Shown here: piece by piece, positions 50,774 to 59,415 of the stretch
Numbering within the stretch: position 1 is the stretch's first letter
Layout of the letters: each line of letters opens with the position of its first letter
NCBI RefSeq assembly: GCF_943193015.1
Contig: NZ_CALPCM010000004.1
Location: 67,838 to 131,837, forward strand
Length of the DNA: 64,000 nt
From: Hominisplanchenecus_A murintestinalis
GTDB taxonomy: Bacteria > Bacillota > Clostridia > Lachnospirales > Lachnospiraceae
Direction: 5' to 3'
Position numbers and translations under genes: made by a program
Notes under the pieces: generated by a model
Seen by the model: only the letters and a program-made list of their open reading frames with translations
What the model was told of the DNA's origin: nothing
Databases searched by the model: none

Positions 50774-51769
50774 ATGGATAGACGCATCCCTGTTTTGATA
50801 GGAAAAAATATTGTGAGGGCTATGCTGCTGGTGTTCGCAGTCAGTATCGTTACGTTCTGGCTGATGAAGGCGTCGCCTATGGACCCCTTACAGACAAATG
50901 TGGGACAGGCGGCGCTTGGGAGCATGAGCCGGGAGCAGATTGAAAAGCTGGAGGAATACTGGGGAGTGAATACCCCGCCAGCGGAGCAGTATCTGTCCTG
51001 GGCGAAGGATTTTGTGAGAGGGGATATGGGGACCTCCCTTCTGTACCGCCAGCCCGTGGCAAAGGTGATCGGGGCGAAGTTGGCGAATTCCCTGTTTCTG
51101 ATGATGTTCGCATGGCTGGTTTCTGGGCTGCTGGGGGTTGTGCTTGGGGTGATCGCCGGGATGAACAGGGGAAAATGGATAGATAAACTGATAAAAGGTT
51201 ACTGTCTGGTGATTTCCAGCACACCGGCCTTTTGGCTGGCGCTTTTGCTGTTAATGATTTTTGGCGTGGGGCTTCGATGGTTTCCAATCGGTTTAAGCGT
51301 GCCGATCGGCGTGGAAGCCGGCGGCGTGACGTTTCTGGACAGAGTGTATCATGCAGTGCTGCCTGCACTCACGCTCAGTATTACCGGAGTGTCAAATATC
51401 GCGCTCCATACCAGGGAAAAAATGATTGACATCTGCGGCAGCGATTATATGCTGTTTGCCAGGATGCGGGGAGAGACGGGCTGGCGTTTGTTTAAAAATT
51501 ACGGATTCCGGAACGTGCTGCTTCCGGCTATTACGCTTCATTTTGCTGCTATCAGTGAAATTTTCGGAGGTTCGGTGCTGGTGGAGCAGGTATTTTCCTA
51601 TCCGGGGCTGGGACAGGCGGCGGTGGCTGCGGGACTGGGAAGCGATATGCCCCTGTTGATGGCGGTTACGATTGTGAGCGCGCTGTTTGTGTTTGGGGGG
51701 AATATGATTGCGAATATCCTGTACGGAGTGGTTGATCCGAGGATTCGGAGAGGAGGGGCGTCAAAATGA
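50774..51769 (+). CDS. Peptide/nickel ABC permease, DppB/NikB type
   Basis: 331 residues, six membrane segments. N-terminal FWLMKASPMDPL matches the family start region, and the coupling loop is ICGSDYMLFARMRGETGWRLFKNYGFRNVLLP. The start at 50774 has GGAGG upstream; the longer frame begins inside the hairpin. The stop overlaps the next ATG (ATGA). Confidence 0.92.
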   Translation: MDRRIPVLIGKNIVRAMLLVFAVSIVTFWLMKASPMDPLQTNVGQAALGSMSREQIEKLEEYWGVNTPPAEQYLSWAKDFVRGDMGTSLLYRQPVAKVIGAKLANSLFLMMFAWLVSGLLGVVLGVIAGMNRGKWIDKLIKGYCLVISSTPAFWLALLLLMIFGVGLRWFPIGLSVPIGVEAGGVTFLDRVYHAVLPALTLSITGVSNIALHTREKMIDICGSDYMLFARMRGETGWRLFKNYGFRNVLLPAITLHFAAISEIFGGSVLVEQVFSYPGLGQAAVAAGLGSDMPLLMAVTIVSALFVFGGNMIANILYGVVDPRIRRGGASK

Positions 51770-52587
51770 GATTGAATCGCAGGCAGCGGGTGCTGATTGG
51801 CTTGGGGGTCTCTCTTTTGTTTCTCGCGGCAGTATGTGCGGCGGGCATCCTGTCGGGGGAGGCGGCGATGGCGACCGATTTTTCCAGAAAAAATACAGCG
51901 CCCTGTGTGAAGTATCTTTTCGGGACGGACTGGCTGGGGCGGGATATGCTGGCGAGGACGCTGAAAGGGCTGTCTTTAAGCATCCTGATCGGGCTTCTGG
52001 CGGCGGCAGTCAGCGCGGTACTGGCGCTTGTGCTGGGAATCGTGTCCGCTACGATGGGGAAGGCTGTGGATGCTGCCGTTACGTTCTGTATTGATTTAGT
52101 GATGGGGGTTCCGCATATTTTGCTGCTTCTTCTGATTTCTGTGGCTTTGGGAAAAGGGCTGCGGGGGGTTATCGTGGGGGTGGCGCTGACGCACTGGCCG
52201 TCTCTGGCGCGCCTGATTCGTGCAGAGGTTATCCAGCTAAAGGAAAGCCCGTATATCAGGATTGCGGAAAAGCTGGGAAAGAGTAAATGGTATATTGCCA
52301 GAAAGCATCTTCTGCCCCATCTGCTCCCGCAGTTTGTGGTAGGGCTGGTACTTCTGTTCCCTCATGCGATTCTCCATGAATCCAGTATTACGTTTCTGGG
52401 CTTTGGTCTTTCGACGGAGCAGCCGGCCATCGGTATCGTATTGTCGGAAGCTATGAAGTACCTGGTGACGGGGGAATGGTGGCTGGCGTTGTTTCCGGGG
52501 CTTCTGCTTGTTATCGTTGTGATTTTATTTTATGTAGCGGGGGAGAGCTTACAGAAGCTGATGAATCCGGGCAGTGTACATGAGTAA
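51766..52587 (+). CDS. Peptide/nickel ABC permease, DppC/NikC type
   Basis: 273 residues, six membrane segments. The N-terminal mark KYLFGTDWLGRDMLARTLKGLSLSI is characteristic of DppC, and the coupling loop is IRIAEKLGKSKWYIARKHLLPHLLP. It overlaps the first permease by four bases, so they are made in equal amounts and should form the heterodimeric channel. Confidence 0.92.
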   Translation: MRLNRRQRVLIGLGVSLLFLAAVCAAGILSGEAAMATDFSRKNTAPCVKYLFGTDWLGRDMLARTLKGLSLSILIGLLAAAVSAVLALVLGIVSATMGKAVDAAVTFCIDLVMGVPHILLLLLISVALGKGLRGVIVGVALTHWPSLARLIRAEVIQLKESPYIRIAEKLGKSKWYIARKHLLPHLLPQFVVGLVLLFPHAILHESSITFLGFGLSTEQPAIGIVLSEAMKYLVTGEWWLALFPGLLLVIVVILFYVAGESLQKLMNPGSVHE

Positions 52588-52668
52588 TCCGGCTGGCAGC
52601 GCAGGACTTTGGATCTGCACAGCGTCTTCCGGGATATGCGGCAGCCGTAAGTAAAGAGGAGCAGGATG

Positions 52669-53631
52669 ATGAGTGAAAAGAAAAAGACAGAACAGACGCC
52701 GATTTTAAAGATTGAACATATGAATATCACGTTTACCCAGTATGACAGGGGAATGCGTCAGACCGAGCTTCCGGTTATCCGCAATCTGGATGTGGAAGTC
52801 CATGCAGGAGAAATGGTGGCGGTTGTCGGATCCAGCGGTTCAGGGAAAAGCCTGCTGGCTCATGGCGTGATGGGAGTCCTCCCGTATAATGCCTCGATGG
52901 GAGGAAGGATTTTATACTGCGGGGAGGAGCTGACGAAGCAGAGGATTGAGAGGCTGCGGGGCAATGAGATTGTGCTGGTTCCGCAGAGCATCGCTTACCT
53001 GAATCCGCTGATGAAGATTGGTTCCCAGATATGCAAAGGCAGTAAGGATGAAAAGGTGAAAAGGAAGCTGCGTGATATTTTTGCACGGTACAGCCTGAAA
53101 CCGGAGGTGGAGGAGCTGTATCCTTTTGAATTGTCAGGAGGTATGAACCGCAGAATTCTGATTTCCACGGCGCTGATCGAGGAACCGAAGCTGGTGATCG
53201 CGGATGAGCCGACGCCGGGACTGGATTTGAAAATGGCGAAACGGGCGATGGAGCATTTTCGGGAATTAGCGGATATGGGGGCCGGCGTGCTCGTGATTAC
53301 CCATGATCTTGAGCTGGCGCTTGAGACGGCGGACAGGATCGCAGTGTTTTATGCGGGGACGACGCTGGAGGAAGCGACGGTATCTGATTTCGAGCGGGAA
53401 GAGACGCTGCGCCACCCGTATTCGAAAGCGCTTTGGCGCGCGATGCCGAAAAACGGGTTTGGCTTTGTTTCGGGAGAGCAGCCTTATGTCAAGGATTTAC
53501 CAGGGGGCTGCCCGTTTGCCCCGCGGTGCGGCAGATGTACGGAGGAATGCAGGAAAGGTGAGATTCCCAGTCGGGAAATACGGGGCGGGCGTGTGAGATG
53601 CCTGCACCTGGAAGAATCCTTTGCTGAATAA
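52669..53631 (+). CDS. Peptide/nickel ABC ATPase, DppD/NikD type
   Basis: 320 residues. Walker A VGSSGSGKS, signature ELSGGMNRRILIS, Walker B LVIADEPTPGLD, H-loop ITHDL. The C-terminal oligopeptide-transporter tail has a cysteine-rich segment (CPFAPRCGRCTEEC), usual in DppD/OppD. Two ATGs are adjacent (52666 and 52669); AGAGGAG fits the second better. The signature GGMNRR departs from the usual GGMRQR. Confidence 0.9.
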   Translation: MSEKKKTEQTPILKIEHMNITFTQYDRGMRQTELPVIRNLDVEVHAGEMVAVVGSSGSGKSLLAHGVMGVLPYNASMGGRILYCGEELTKQRIERLRGNEIVLVPQSIAYLNPLMKIGSQICKGSKDEKVKRKLRDIFARYSLKPEVEELYPFELSGGMNRRILISTALIEEPKLVIADEPTPGLDLKMAKRAMEHFRELADMGAGVLVITHDLELALETADRIAVFYAGTTLEEATVSDFEREETLRHPYSKALWRAMPKNGFGFVSGEQPYVKDLPGGCPFAPRCGRCTEECRKGEIPSREIRGGRVRCLHLEESFAE

Positions 53632-53694
53632 TGGATTTTTATAGATGTACGTGATGTCCTGCGGCATCTGCCGCGCGGACGGAGAGGGATTGAT

Positions 53695-54303
53695 ATGAAG
53701 CTGGAGATTAAAAATGTATCTTATCAATATACAAAGGATGGAAGGAAAATCCTGGAGGATTTCTGCCTTACGGTGGAGCATACGGAACGGGTGGGGCTGA
53801 TCGCGCCCAGCGGATACGGGAAAACCACGCTGTGTAAGCTGCTTTCCGGATATCTTCTGCCGGATAAGGGTGAGATTCTGGTGGACGGACATCCGCTCGC
53901 TTCCTATCAGGGCTACTGCCCGATCCAGATGGTGTGGCAGCAGCCGGAACTGGCAGTAAATCCACGGCTTCGGATGCGGGAAGTTCTTCTGGAGGGCGAC
54001 GAGGTAGAAGAGCGGATCGTTAGGGGGCTTGGCATTGAGGAGGACTGGTTGAATCGTTTTCCGTCCGAACTGTCTGGAGGAGAGTTGCAGCGGTTCTGTA
54101 TTGCCAGGGCGCTGGGGAAGCGAACGAAGTTTTTGCTGGCGGATGAGATTACGACAATGCTCGATTTGATTACCCAGAGCCAGATCTGGCATTTTCTTTT
54201 ACAGGAGGTGCAAAAAAGAGGGATTGGATTGTTGGCAGTCAGCCATAGCCAGCCTCTGCTGGAGCAGATATGTACGCGGCAGGTACGGCTGGAGAAGCAG
54301 TAA
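53695..54303 (+). CDS. Short peptide/nickel ABC ATPase, NikE-like
   Basis: 202 residues: Walker A APSGYGKTT, signature LSGGELQRFCIARAL, Walker B LLADEITTMLD, H-loop VSHSQ. It is 60-120 residues shorter than DppF and lacks the C-terminal oligopeptide domain. The short form is more like NikE/CntF-type subunits, which supports a metal or metallophore substrate. Walker B has Ile-Thr after DE instead of the usual Pro-Thr. Last gene of the five-gene importer, closed by a terminator. Confidence 0.88.
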   Translation: MKLEIKNVSYQYTKDGRKILEDFCLTVEHTERVGLIAPSGYGKTTLCKLLSGYLLPDKGEILVDGHPLASYQGYCPIQMVWQQPELAVNPRLRMREVLLEGDEVEERIVRGLGIEEDWLNRFPSELSGGELQRFCIARALGKRTKFLLADEITTMLDLITQSQIWHFLLQEVQKRGIGLLAVSHSQPLLEQICTRQVRLEKQ

Positions 54304-54358
54304 TATTAATGTTTTTTACGTTGTGTTATATTGAAAATCTATAGATGCCATAAGATGA

Positions 54359-54398
54359 AAAGCCCGGAATGTCCTAAATAGATATTCCGGGCTTTTTT
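54359..54398 (+). terminator. Terminator of the peptide/nickel importer operon
   Basis: AAAGCCCGGAAT pairs with ATTCCGGGCTTT and is followed by a T-run to 54398. Bases 54399-54623 are very A+T-rich and hold only the candidate promoter listed next. Confidence 0.9.
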
Positions 54399-54444
54399 GA
54401 AGAAGTAGTATCATCAATATGATAAGTGAAAATATAAGAATGTA

Positions 54445-54472
54445 TTGACTTTTTAGAGATTTGTGTTATATT
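54445..54472 (+). promoter_or_regulatory. Candidate promoter of the Rpn-type nuclease gene
   Basis: TTGACT (54445-54450), 16 bases, TATATT (54467-54472), giving a leader of about 145 bases. A second TTGTCT/TAATAT pair (54575-54603) would start transcription at the ribosome site and was not preferred. Confidence 0.45.
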
Positions 54473-54623
54473 CTAGATGATATAATATATAAAAAGAGAT
54501 GATAATACACAAAAAGATAAATAGTTAGGAACTGAAACAGGATAAACCTAATTGACAAGAGCTTGAAAATACGATTGTCTATCCTAAAAAAGCGTGATAA
54601 TATAAAAAGGAGATACAAATACG

Positions 54624-55439
54624 ATGGAAACAGCCGAGGCAATGGAGACATGGGAAAAATTAGAGATAAAGGATGACTTTCTTTTTGCGAAAGTTATGCG
54701 TGATAAGAAGATTTGCAGGATGCTTTTGGAAAAATTGCTTCAAATTGAAATTAAAGATATTGTATATTTGGAGGAACAGAAAACGCTTGCTATTGGAAAG
54801 GATGCAAAAAGCGTGCGTCTGGACGTGTATCTAGAGGAGGGGGACAGGGTTTTTGATTTGGAAATGCAGACGACGAATAAGAGAAATCTGCCCAAGAGAA
54901 GCCGCTATTATCAGGGAATGATAGATTTAAATACAATAGAGAAGGGAGAGAGTTATAAAAAGCTGAAAGAGAGCTATGTTGTATTTATATGCACGTTCGA
55001 CCCGTTTTATCAGGGAAAGGCACAGTATACATTTGAAAATCTTTGCCTGGAAAACAAGGGATTAAGGCTGGGGGACGGAACGAGAAAAGTTTTTTTCAAC
55101 GCTAACGGCTATATTCATGCGGAAAATGAAGAGGTAAGGGAGTTTCTTAAATATGTAAACGGAGGAACGAGCAAGCATCCATTTATAAAAGCGATTGAGG
55201 ATAAAGTGGTGCAGGTGAAAACGAATAAAGAATGGAGGTTGGAATATATGACACTGCTTATGAGAGAAGAAGAGATTCGGGAAGAAGGAAGAGAAGAAGG
55301 AAGAGAAGAAGGAAGAGAGGAAGGGATTAAAGGAACAGTGTCTGTATTAAAAGAATTAAATATTCCGCTGCAGACCATCTTGGTGAAAATCCAGGAACAG
55401 TACAATTTAAGTTCGGAAGCGGCTGAAAAATATTTATAG
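54624..55439 (+). CDS. Rpn-family PD-(D/E)XK nuclease (transposase-like)
   Basis: 271 residues. The nuclease core has the start mark KDDFLFAKVMRDKKICRMLLEKLL, then VRLDVYLEEGDRVFDLEMQT (about 70-89), with catalytic Asp and Glu-X-Gln of the Rpn/PDDEXK_2 family. A helical C-terminal domain carries four in-frame REEG repeats (219-234 region) made of 12-bp DNA repeats. Rpn proteins are DNA endonucleases that promote RecA-independent recombination in E. coli; many Lachnospiraceae carry dozens of copies. Isolated between terminator and a Nudix gene; AAAGGAG is 11 bases upstream. Confidence 0.88.
   Translation: METAEAMETWEKLEIKDDFLFAKVMRDKKICRMLLEKLLQIEIKDIVYLEEQKTLAIGKDAKSVRLDVYLEEGDRVFDLEMQTTNKRNLPKRSRYYQGMIDLNTIEKGESYKKLKESYVVFICTFDPFYQGKAQYTFENLCLENKGLRLGDGTRKVFFNANGYIHAENEEVREFLKYVNGGTSKHPFIKAIEDKVVQVKTNKEWRLEYMTLLMREEEIREEGREEGREEGREEGIKGTVSVLKELNIPLQTILVKIQEQYNLSSEAAEKYL
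55278..55325 (+). repeat. Four 12-bp tandem repeats in the Rpn gene
   Basis: Four 12-bp units starting at 55278, 55290, 55302 and 55314. The middle ones read AGAGAAGAAGGA exactly; the first and last differ by a base or two. Each unit codes REEG, so copy-number change would keep the frame and only lengthen or shorten a charged helix. Confidence 0.9.
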
Positions 55440-55491
55440 ATGTTATACATTGTTGAATAAAATAAATTCCAGAGTACAGGTGGGGAGCGCA

Positions 55492-55962
55492 ATGAAAAAT
55501 ACAACCTTATGCTATATTGAACAGGACGGGAAGTATCTGATGCTTCTTAGAAATAAGAAAAAAGCAGATATTAATAAAAATAAATGGATAGGAATTGGGG
55601 GAAAATTTGAGGAAGGTGAGAGCCCCGAAGAATGCTTGCTCCGTGAAGTGAAGGAGGAAACAGGTCTTATACTTGAGGAGTATCGGCTTCGGGGAATTAT
55701 TACATTTTCTTCTGAAGGATGGGGAACAGAATACATGTATCTTTATACGGCGTCTGCTTTTTCCGGCACGTTGCAGGAGTGTGCGGAGGGAGAACTTCAT
55801 TGGATACCTCGAAAAGAGGTCATAGATTTGAATCTTTGGGAAGGCGATAAGCTCTTTTTGAGGCTTTTGGCAGAAGATTCTCCTATGTTTTCTATGGTAC
55901 TTAGATACCGTGGGGAAGAACTAATAGAGAGCAGGACAAAAATTTATAGCAGTATGCCATGA
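55492..55962 (+). CDS. Nudix hydrolase, MutT-like (8-oxo-dGTP diphosphatase type)
   Basis: 156 residues with the full Nudix box, from GGKFEEGE to REVKEETGL (about 37-59). It hydrolyses a nucleoside diphosphate derivative. Similar clostridial proteins are annotated as 8-oxo-dGTP diphosphatase, but specificity is not proven by sequence. The start at 55492 has GGGGAG upstream and gives the usual MKNTTLCYI beginning; the longer frame has no ribosome site. Follows the Rpn gene by 52 bases. Confidence 0.9.
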   Translation: MKNTTLCYIEQDGKYLMLLRNKKKADINKNKWIGIGGKFEEGESPEECLLREVKEETGLILEEYRLRGIITFSSEGWGTEYMYLYTASAFSGTLQECAEGELHWIPRKEVIDLNLWEGDKLFLRLLAEDSPMFSMVLRYRGEELIESRTKIYSSMP

Positions 55963-56015
55963 AAAAGATGTAAATATAAGAGTTACAGGAAAATGTCAGA
56001 AAATTTATTTCTGTC

Positions 56016-56044
56016 TTGACAGCCGCTTCATAAGATGTTATCTT
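56016..56044 (+). promoter_or_regulatory. Promoter of the T-box leader
   Basis: Perfect TTGACA (56016-56021), 17 bases, TATCTT (56039-56044). Transcription would begin near 56051, just before the T-box structure. Confidence 0.7.
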
Positions 56045-56050
56045 AATAGA

Positions 56051-56410
56051 AATCAATTATAAGAAAATGCAGAGAAGAGGAATAGTACAGCTTGTCCTGA
56101 ATTCAGAAAGTTGCCGGGTGATGTGAGGCAGTGGAAGGAGAGTTGGAACTCACCTCGGAGCGGCTGCCCGAAATTCCTGAAAAGATTTAGGGAGAGTAGA
56201 CGCAGACGGATTTCCTACCGTTATCAGGGCAGGATATAAGGAGTTTATCCCGTATCCAATGAGTGATGGACGAATCATTGCGGCAGATTTTGAAAGATGA
56301 AGCAGCAGTGAGGAATTCATAAAGTAGAGTGGTACCGCGTAAGGCAGACAGCAAGTCTTTCGTCTCTATCAGGCAATAAGATGTCTTAGAGATGATAGGC
56401 TTTTTCTTTT
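56051..56410 (+). promoter_or_regulatory. Leucine T-box riboswitch with terminator, controlling leuA
   Basis: The T-box core AGAGTGGTACCGCG is at 56326-56339. The terminator pairs 56355-56367 with 56388-56400 (13 positions, one mismatch) and is followed by TTTTTCTTTT. In stem I the sequence GAACTCACC places CTC (56149-56151), a leucine codon followed by A, where the specifier is expected. Uncharged tRNA-Leu would base-pair with it and stabilise the antiterminator, so leuA is made when leucine is short. The downstream gene being leuA supports the leucine reading. Specifier position is inferred by eye. Confidence 0.9.
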
Positions 56411-56517
56411 GTCCTAAAAGGCTGTCGAACAGTTTTGCGGCTGACGGTACATGCCCGTGCACGGGAGTTCCCAGCCGGATTTTGCTATGGAATGATTATT
56501 AGAAAAGGAGAATGAAA

Positions 56518-58179
56518 ATGAAGAACGTTACAAAGTACAGAAAGCAGTATTTTATGCCGCCCGTCCCATCTATGAAATGGGCAGAAAAGGATCGTGTAGA
56601 AAAAGCCCCTATTTGGTGCAGTGTAGATTTGCGTGATGGAAACCAGGCTCTGATTGTCCCGATGTCATTGGAACAGAAGATTGATTTCTTTAAACTGCTG
56701 GTAAAAATCGGATTTAAAGAAATTGAAGTGGGTTTTCCGGCAGCTTCTGATACGGAATATCATTTTCTGAGAGCTTTAATTGAACAGAAGCTTATTCCGG
56801 ATGACGTAACGATTCAGGTACTGACCCAGGCGAGGGAGCATATTATCAGAAAGACATTTGATGCATTAGACGGCTGCAAGAAAGCAGTAGTCCATGTGTA
56901 CAATTCTACTTCTGTGGCGCAGAGGGAGCAGGTATTCCATAAGTCGAAAGAAGAAATCCTGAAAATTGCGGTGGACGGAGCTGCACTGCTGAAAAAGCTG
57001 GCAGATGAGACAGAGGGGAATTTTTCTTTCGAGTACAGTCCGGAAAGTTTCACGGGAACAGAGCCGGAGTATGCGCTGGAAGTGTGCAATGCGGTTTTGG
57101 ATGTGTGGAAGCCTACGGCAGATAAAAAAGCGATTATTAATTTGCCTAGTACGGTGGAGCATTCTATGCCCCATGTATATGCCAGCCAGGTGGAATATTT
57201 ATGTGACAATTTAAAATATAGGGAAAATGTTATTGTGTCCCTGCATCCTCATAACGACAGAGGCTGCGGCGTGTCAGATGCGGAAATGGGGATTTTGGCA
57301 GGTGCAGACAGGATTGAGGGCACGCTTTTTGGTAACGGGGAGAGAACAGGGAATGTTGATATTGTGACTTTGGCGATGAATATGTATTCTCAGGGGATTG
57401 AGCCGGAGCTGGATTTTTCTGATATGCCATCTATCTGTGAGGCGTATGAAAAATATACAGGAATGTCTATTGATATGAGAAGCCCGTATAGCGGTGCATT
57501 GGTATTTGCGGCATTTTCGGGTTCCCATCAGGATGCGATTGCGAAGGGGATGAAATACAGGGAAGAACATGGCGAGGAACAATGGACGGTACCGTACCTG
57601 CCTATTGACCCTACAGATGTTGGCAGACACTATGAGGCAGACGTCATCCGAATCAACAGCCAGTCCGGGAAAGGCGGCGTAGGATATATTCTGGAGCATA
57701 ATTTTGGATTGAATCTTCCGGCAAAGATGCGGGAAGCTATGGGGTATGCGGCAAAAGCAGTGTCCGACGACCAGCATAAAGAATTGCTGCCGGAAGAAAT
57801 TTTTGATTTGTTCAAAAAGAAATTTGAAGATGTCACAGTGCCGTATAGTATTACAGAAGTACATTTTAAACAGCACAACGGAATTATTGCTGAAGTGACT
57901 GTAGATTATAAAGGCGAGCAGAAAGTTGCTATTGCGGCAGGAAACGGGCGTCTGAATGCAGTGAGCAATGCATTGAAAAAGCAGTTCCGCCTGGAGTATG
58001 ATTTGATTACTTATCAGGAACATGCATTAGAGCAGAGCTCCAGCTCAAGGGCTATTGCGTATGTGGGAATCCGGGATAAAGAAGGCAGGATGTTCTGGGG
58101 GGCAGGCGTTGACCAGGATATTATCAGGGCTTCCATAAATGCTCTGCTGACGGCGATTAATAACAAAGAGGCTGACTAG
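56518..58179 (+). CDS. leuA: 2-isopropylmalate synthase, long (type 2) form
   Basis: 553 residues. Condenses acetyl-CoA with 2-oxoisovalerate, first step of leucine synthesis. N-terminal TIM barrel with WCSVDLRDGNQALIVPM (metal Asp), the HxH metal pair in VSLHPHNDRGCG and GNGERTGNVDIVTLAMN. The C-terminal 140 residues (from about 415) are the allosteric leucine-binding domain. The N-terminal MKWAEKDRVEKAPIW is typical of the type 2 class. ATG 56518 is seven bases after AAAGGAG; the ATG at 56512 is too close. No leuB, leuC or leuD follows. Confidence 0.95.
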   Translation: MKNVTKYRKQYFMPPVPSMKWAEKDRVEKAPIWCSVDLRDGNQALIVPMSLEQKIDFFKLLVKIGFKEIEVGFPAASDTEYHFLRALIEQKLIPDDVTIQVLTQAREHIIRKTFDALDGCKKAVVHVYNSTSVAQREQVFHKSKEEILKIAVDGAALLKKLADETEGNFSFEYSPESFTGTEPEYALEVCNAVLDVWKPTADKKAIINLPSTVEHSMPHVYASQVEYLCDNLKYRENVIVSLHPHNDRGCGVSDAEMGILAGADRIEGTLFGNGERTGNVDIVTLAMNMYSQGIEPELDFSDMPSICEAYEKYTGMSIDMRSPYSGALVFAAFSGSHQDAIAKGMKYREEHGEEQWTVPYLPIDPTDVGRHYEADVIRINSQSGKGGVGYILEHNFGLNLPAKMREAMGYAAKAVSDDQHKELLPEEIFDLFKKKFEDVTVPYSITEVHFKQHNGIIAEVTVDYKGEQKVAIAAGNGRLNAVSNALKKQFRLEYDLITYQEHALEQSSSSRAIAYVGIRDKEGRMFWGAGVDQDIIRASINALLTAINNKEAD

Positions 58180-58269
58180 ATTTTACAAAAAAATACAAAT
58201 ATTGCAGAAATGTTACGGGTTGTGAAAATGCTAAAAAAGCAATTAAAATAGAAGGATAAATTGTGGAAA

Positions 58270-58336
58270 TGTCGTAAAATGTCGCAAAAACACTTGGGAA
58301 ATATGCCTAAGGCGAGATAAAAGCCTTGGGCATATT
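58270..58336 (+). promoter_or_regulatory. 0A-box-like direct repeats and a hairpin between leuA and the sleB-like gene
   Basis: ATGTCGTAAA and ATGTCGCAAA are adjacent (TGTCGTA at 58270-58276, TGTCGCA at 58280-58286), a ten-base period, each one base off the 0A-box core TGTCGAA. At 58300-58336 AATATGCCTAAGGC pairs with GCCTTGGGCATATT; it has no T-run but may end leuA transcription. The gap 58180-58443 holds no gene. Confidence 0.45.
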
Positions 58337-58443
58337 CTATAAAATTGTGCTTTTAAACAGCAGAAAAATAGTGGATAATTTACAGAATAGATAATTTGAC
58401 TTAAGATGCGCATGTTAATTGTTACGAAAATGTGAAATTCGCC

Positions 58444-58472
58444 TTGACACATACTTTTAGATTCAATATAAT
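58444..58472 (+). promoter_or_regulatory. Consensus sigma-A promoter of the sleB-like gene
   Basis: Perfect TTGACA (58444-58449), 17 bases, perfect TATAAT (58467-58472). Its position inside the longest reading frame shows that translation must begin downstream. Confidence 0.88.
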
Positions 58473-58521
58473 GCAGGTACTTGGAAAGCTAAGGAATTTT
58501 TGGAAAAAAGGAGAGTACCGT

Positions 58522-59349
58522 ATGCGGTTGATGCAGGTGATTTTAAAAGAGAGCTTGTGTCGGATGAAAGCACTGGAAAAACGCAGTTTTACAACGATAA
58601 TCTCATGTGTGACGGTAGTAGCGGTAGTGTCGATGCTGTTTTCGGGGTTTTCCGGAGACAGTAAGGGCAAAGTGTACGCGGTTTATGCCTCGGATATGCG
58701 CGGCGGGGAGAAAGAAACTGTAGCGGCCGGAGGGCTGCAGACAGGCGTTATGGGGATTGCAAATTCGATAGAGAGTATCGAAAAGTATTCAAAAGCAGTT
58801 TCTTCTGTAAATATTACAACAGAAAATGAAGAAGTTTTGGTAGGCCCTTCCCAGATACGCAGGGGTGCATTGAACAGAATTGCTCTTGGGAAAGGGACGA
58901 GCCGGGCTGGAGGCATTGGCTATTATGCACAGCAGGCAGTACGCAAAAACCATATGGCATCAGATGATTATTATTCTCTGCTGCGGATTGTAGAGGCAGA
59001 AGCCACAGGAGGAGATATTAAAAGTAAAATTTTAATTGCGAATGTGGTGCTGAACCGTTTGGCAGACAGCCGTTTTCCGGATACGATTTATGAAGTAATC
59101 TGGGATAAAAGAGGCGGAACGGCGCAGTTTTCCCCTACACTGGACGGCAGAATTTATACTGTGGAAATTACAGATGACACATATCAGGCAGTAGACAGAG
59201 CTTTGGCTGGCGAGGATTATTCGGAAGGAGCGCTATTCTTTATGGCACGTTCCAGTGCGGAATCACATAATACGCAGTGGTTTGACGGAACACTGCAGCG
59301 TCTATTTGAATATGGAGGCCACGAATATTACAGATTTTCCGACAATTAG
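58522..59349 (+). CDS. SleB-type cell wall hydrolase
   Basis: 275 residues. N-terminal membrane anchor or signal (FTTIISCVTVVAVVSMLFSGF, about 23-43), a linker, and a C-terminal Hydrolase_2 domain (about 150-275) with the catalytic glutamate in LLRIVEAEATGGDIKSK and the region AQFSPTLDGRIY. SleB enzymes are lytic transglycosylases that cut spore cortex peptidoglycan; vegetative homologues (CwlJ/SleB-like) also exist. Start 58522 has AAAGGAG seven bases upstream and lies after the consensus promoter at 58444. The sigma-A promoter suggests vegetative expression, odd for a germination enzyme. Terminated by a strong hairpin. Confidence 0.88.
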   Translation: MRLMQVILKESLCRMKALEKRSFTTIISCVTVVAVVSMLFSGFSGDSKGKVYAVYASDMRGGEKETVAAGGLQTGVMGIANSIESIEKYSKAVSSVNITTENEEVLVGPSQIRRGALNRIALGKGTSRAGGIGYYAQQAVRKNHMASDDYYSLLRIVEAEATGGDIKSKILIANVVLNRLADSRFPDTIYEVIWDKRGGTAQFSPTLDGRIYTVEITDDTYQAVDRALAGEDYSEGALFFMARSSAESHNTQWFDGTLQRLFEYGGHEYYRFSDN

Positions 59350-59356
59350 TAAAAAA

Positions 59357-59398
59357 CAGAGAACAGGAATAATGTGCTCCTGTTCTCTGCTTTTTTTT
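59357..59398 (+). terminator. Strong terminator after the sleB-like gene
   Basis: CAGAGAACAGGA (59357-59368) pairs with TCCTGTTCTCTG (59378-59389), followed by CTTTTTTTT. Confidence 0.96.
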
Positions 59399-59415
59399 GT
59401 TGTTTGAATTTATAC

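Noticed and set aside
55278..55325. CRISPR-like short repeats
   Set aside because: Units are 12 bp, contiguous, in frame within a coding gene and without spacers.
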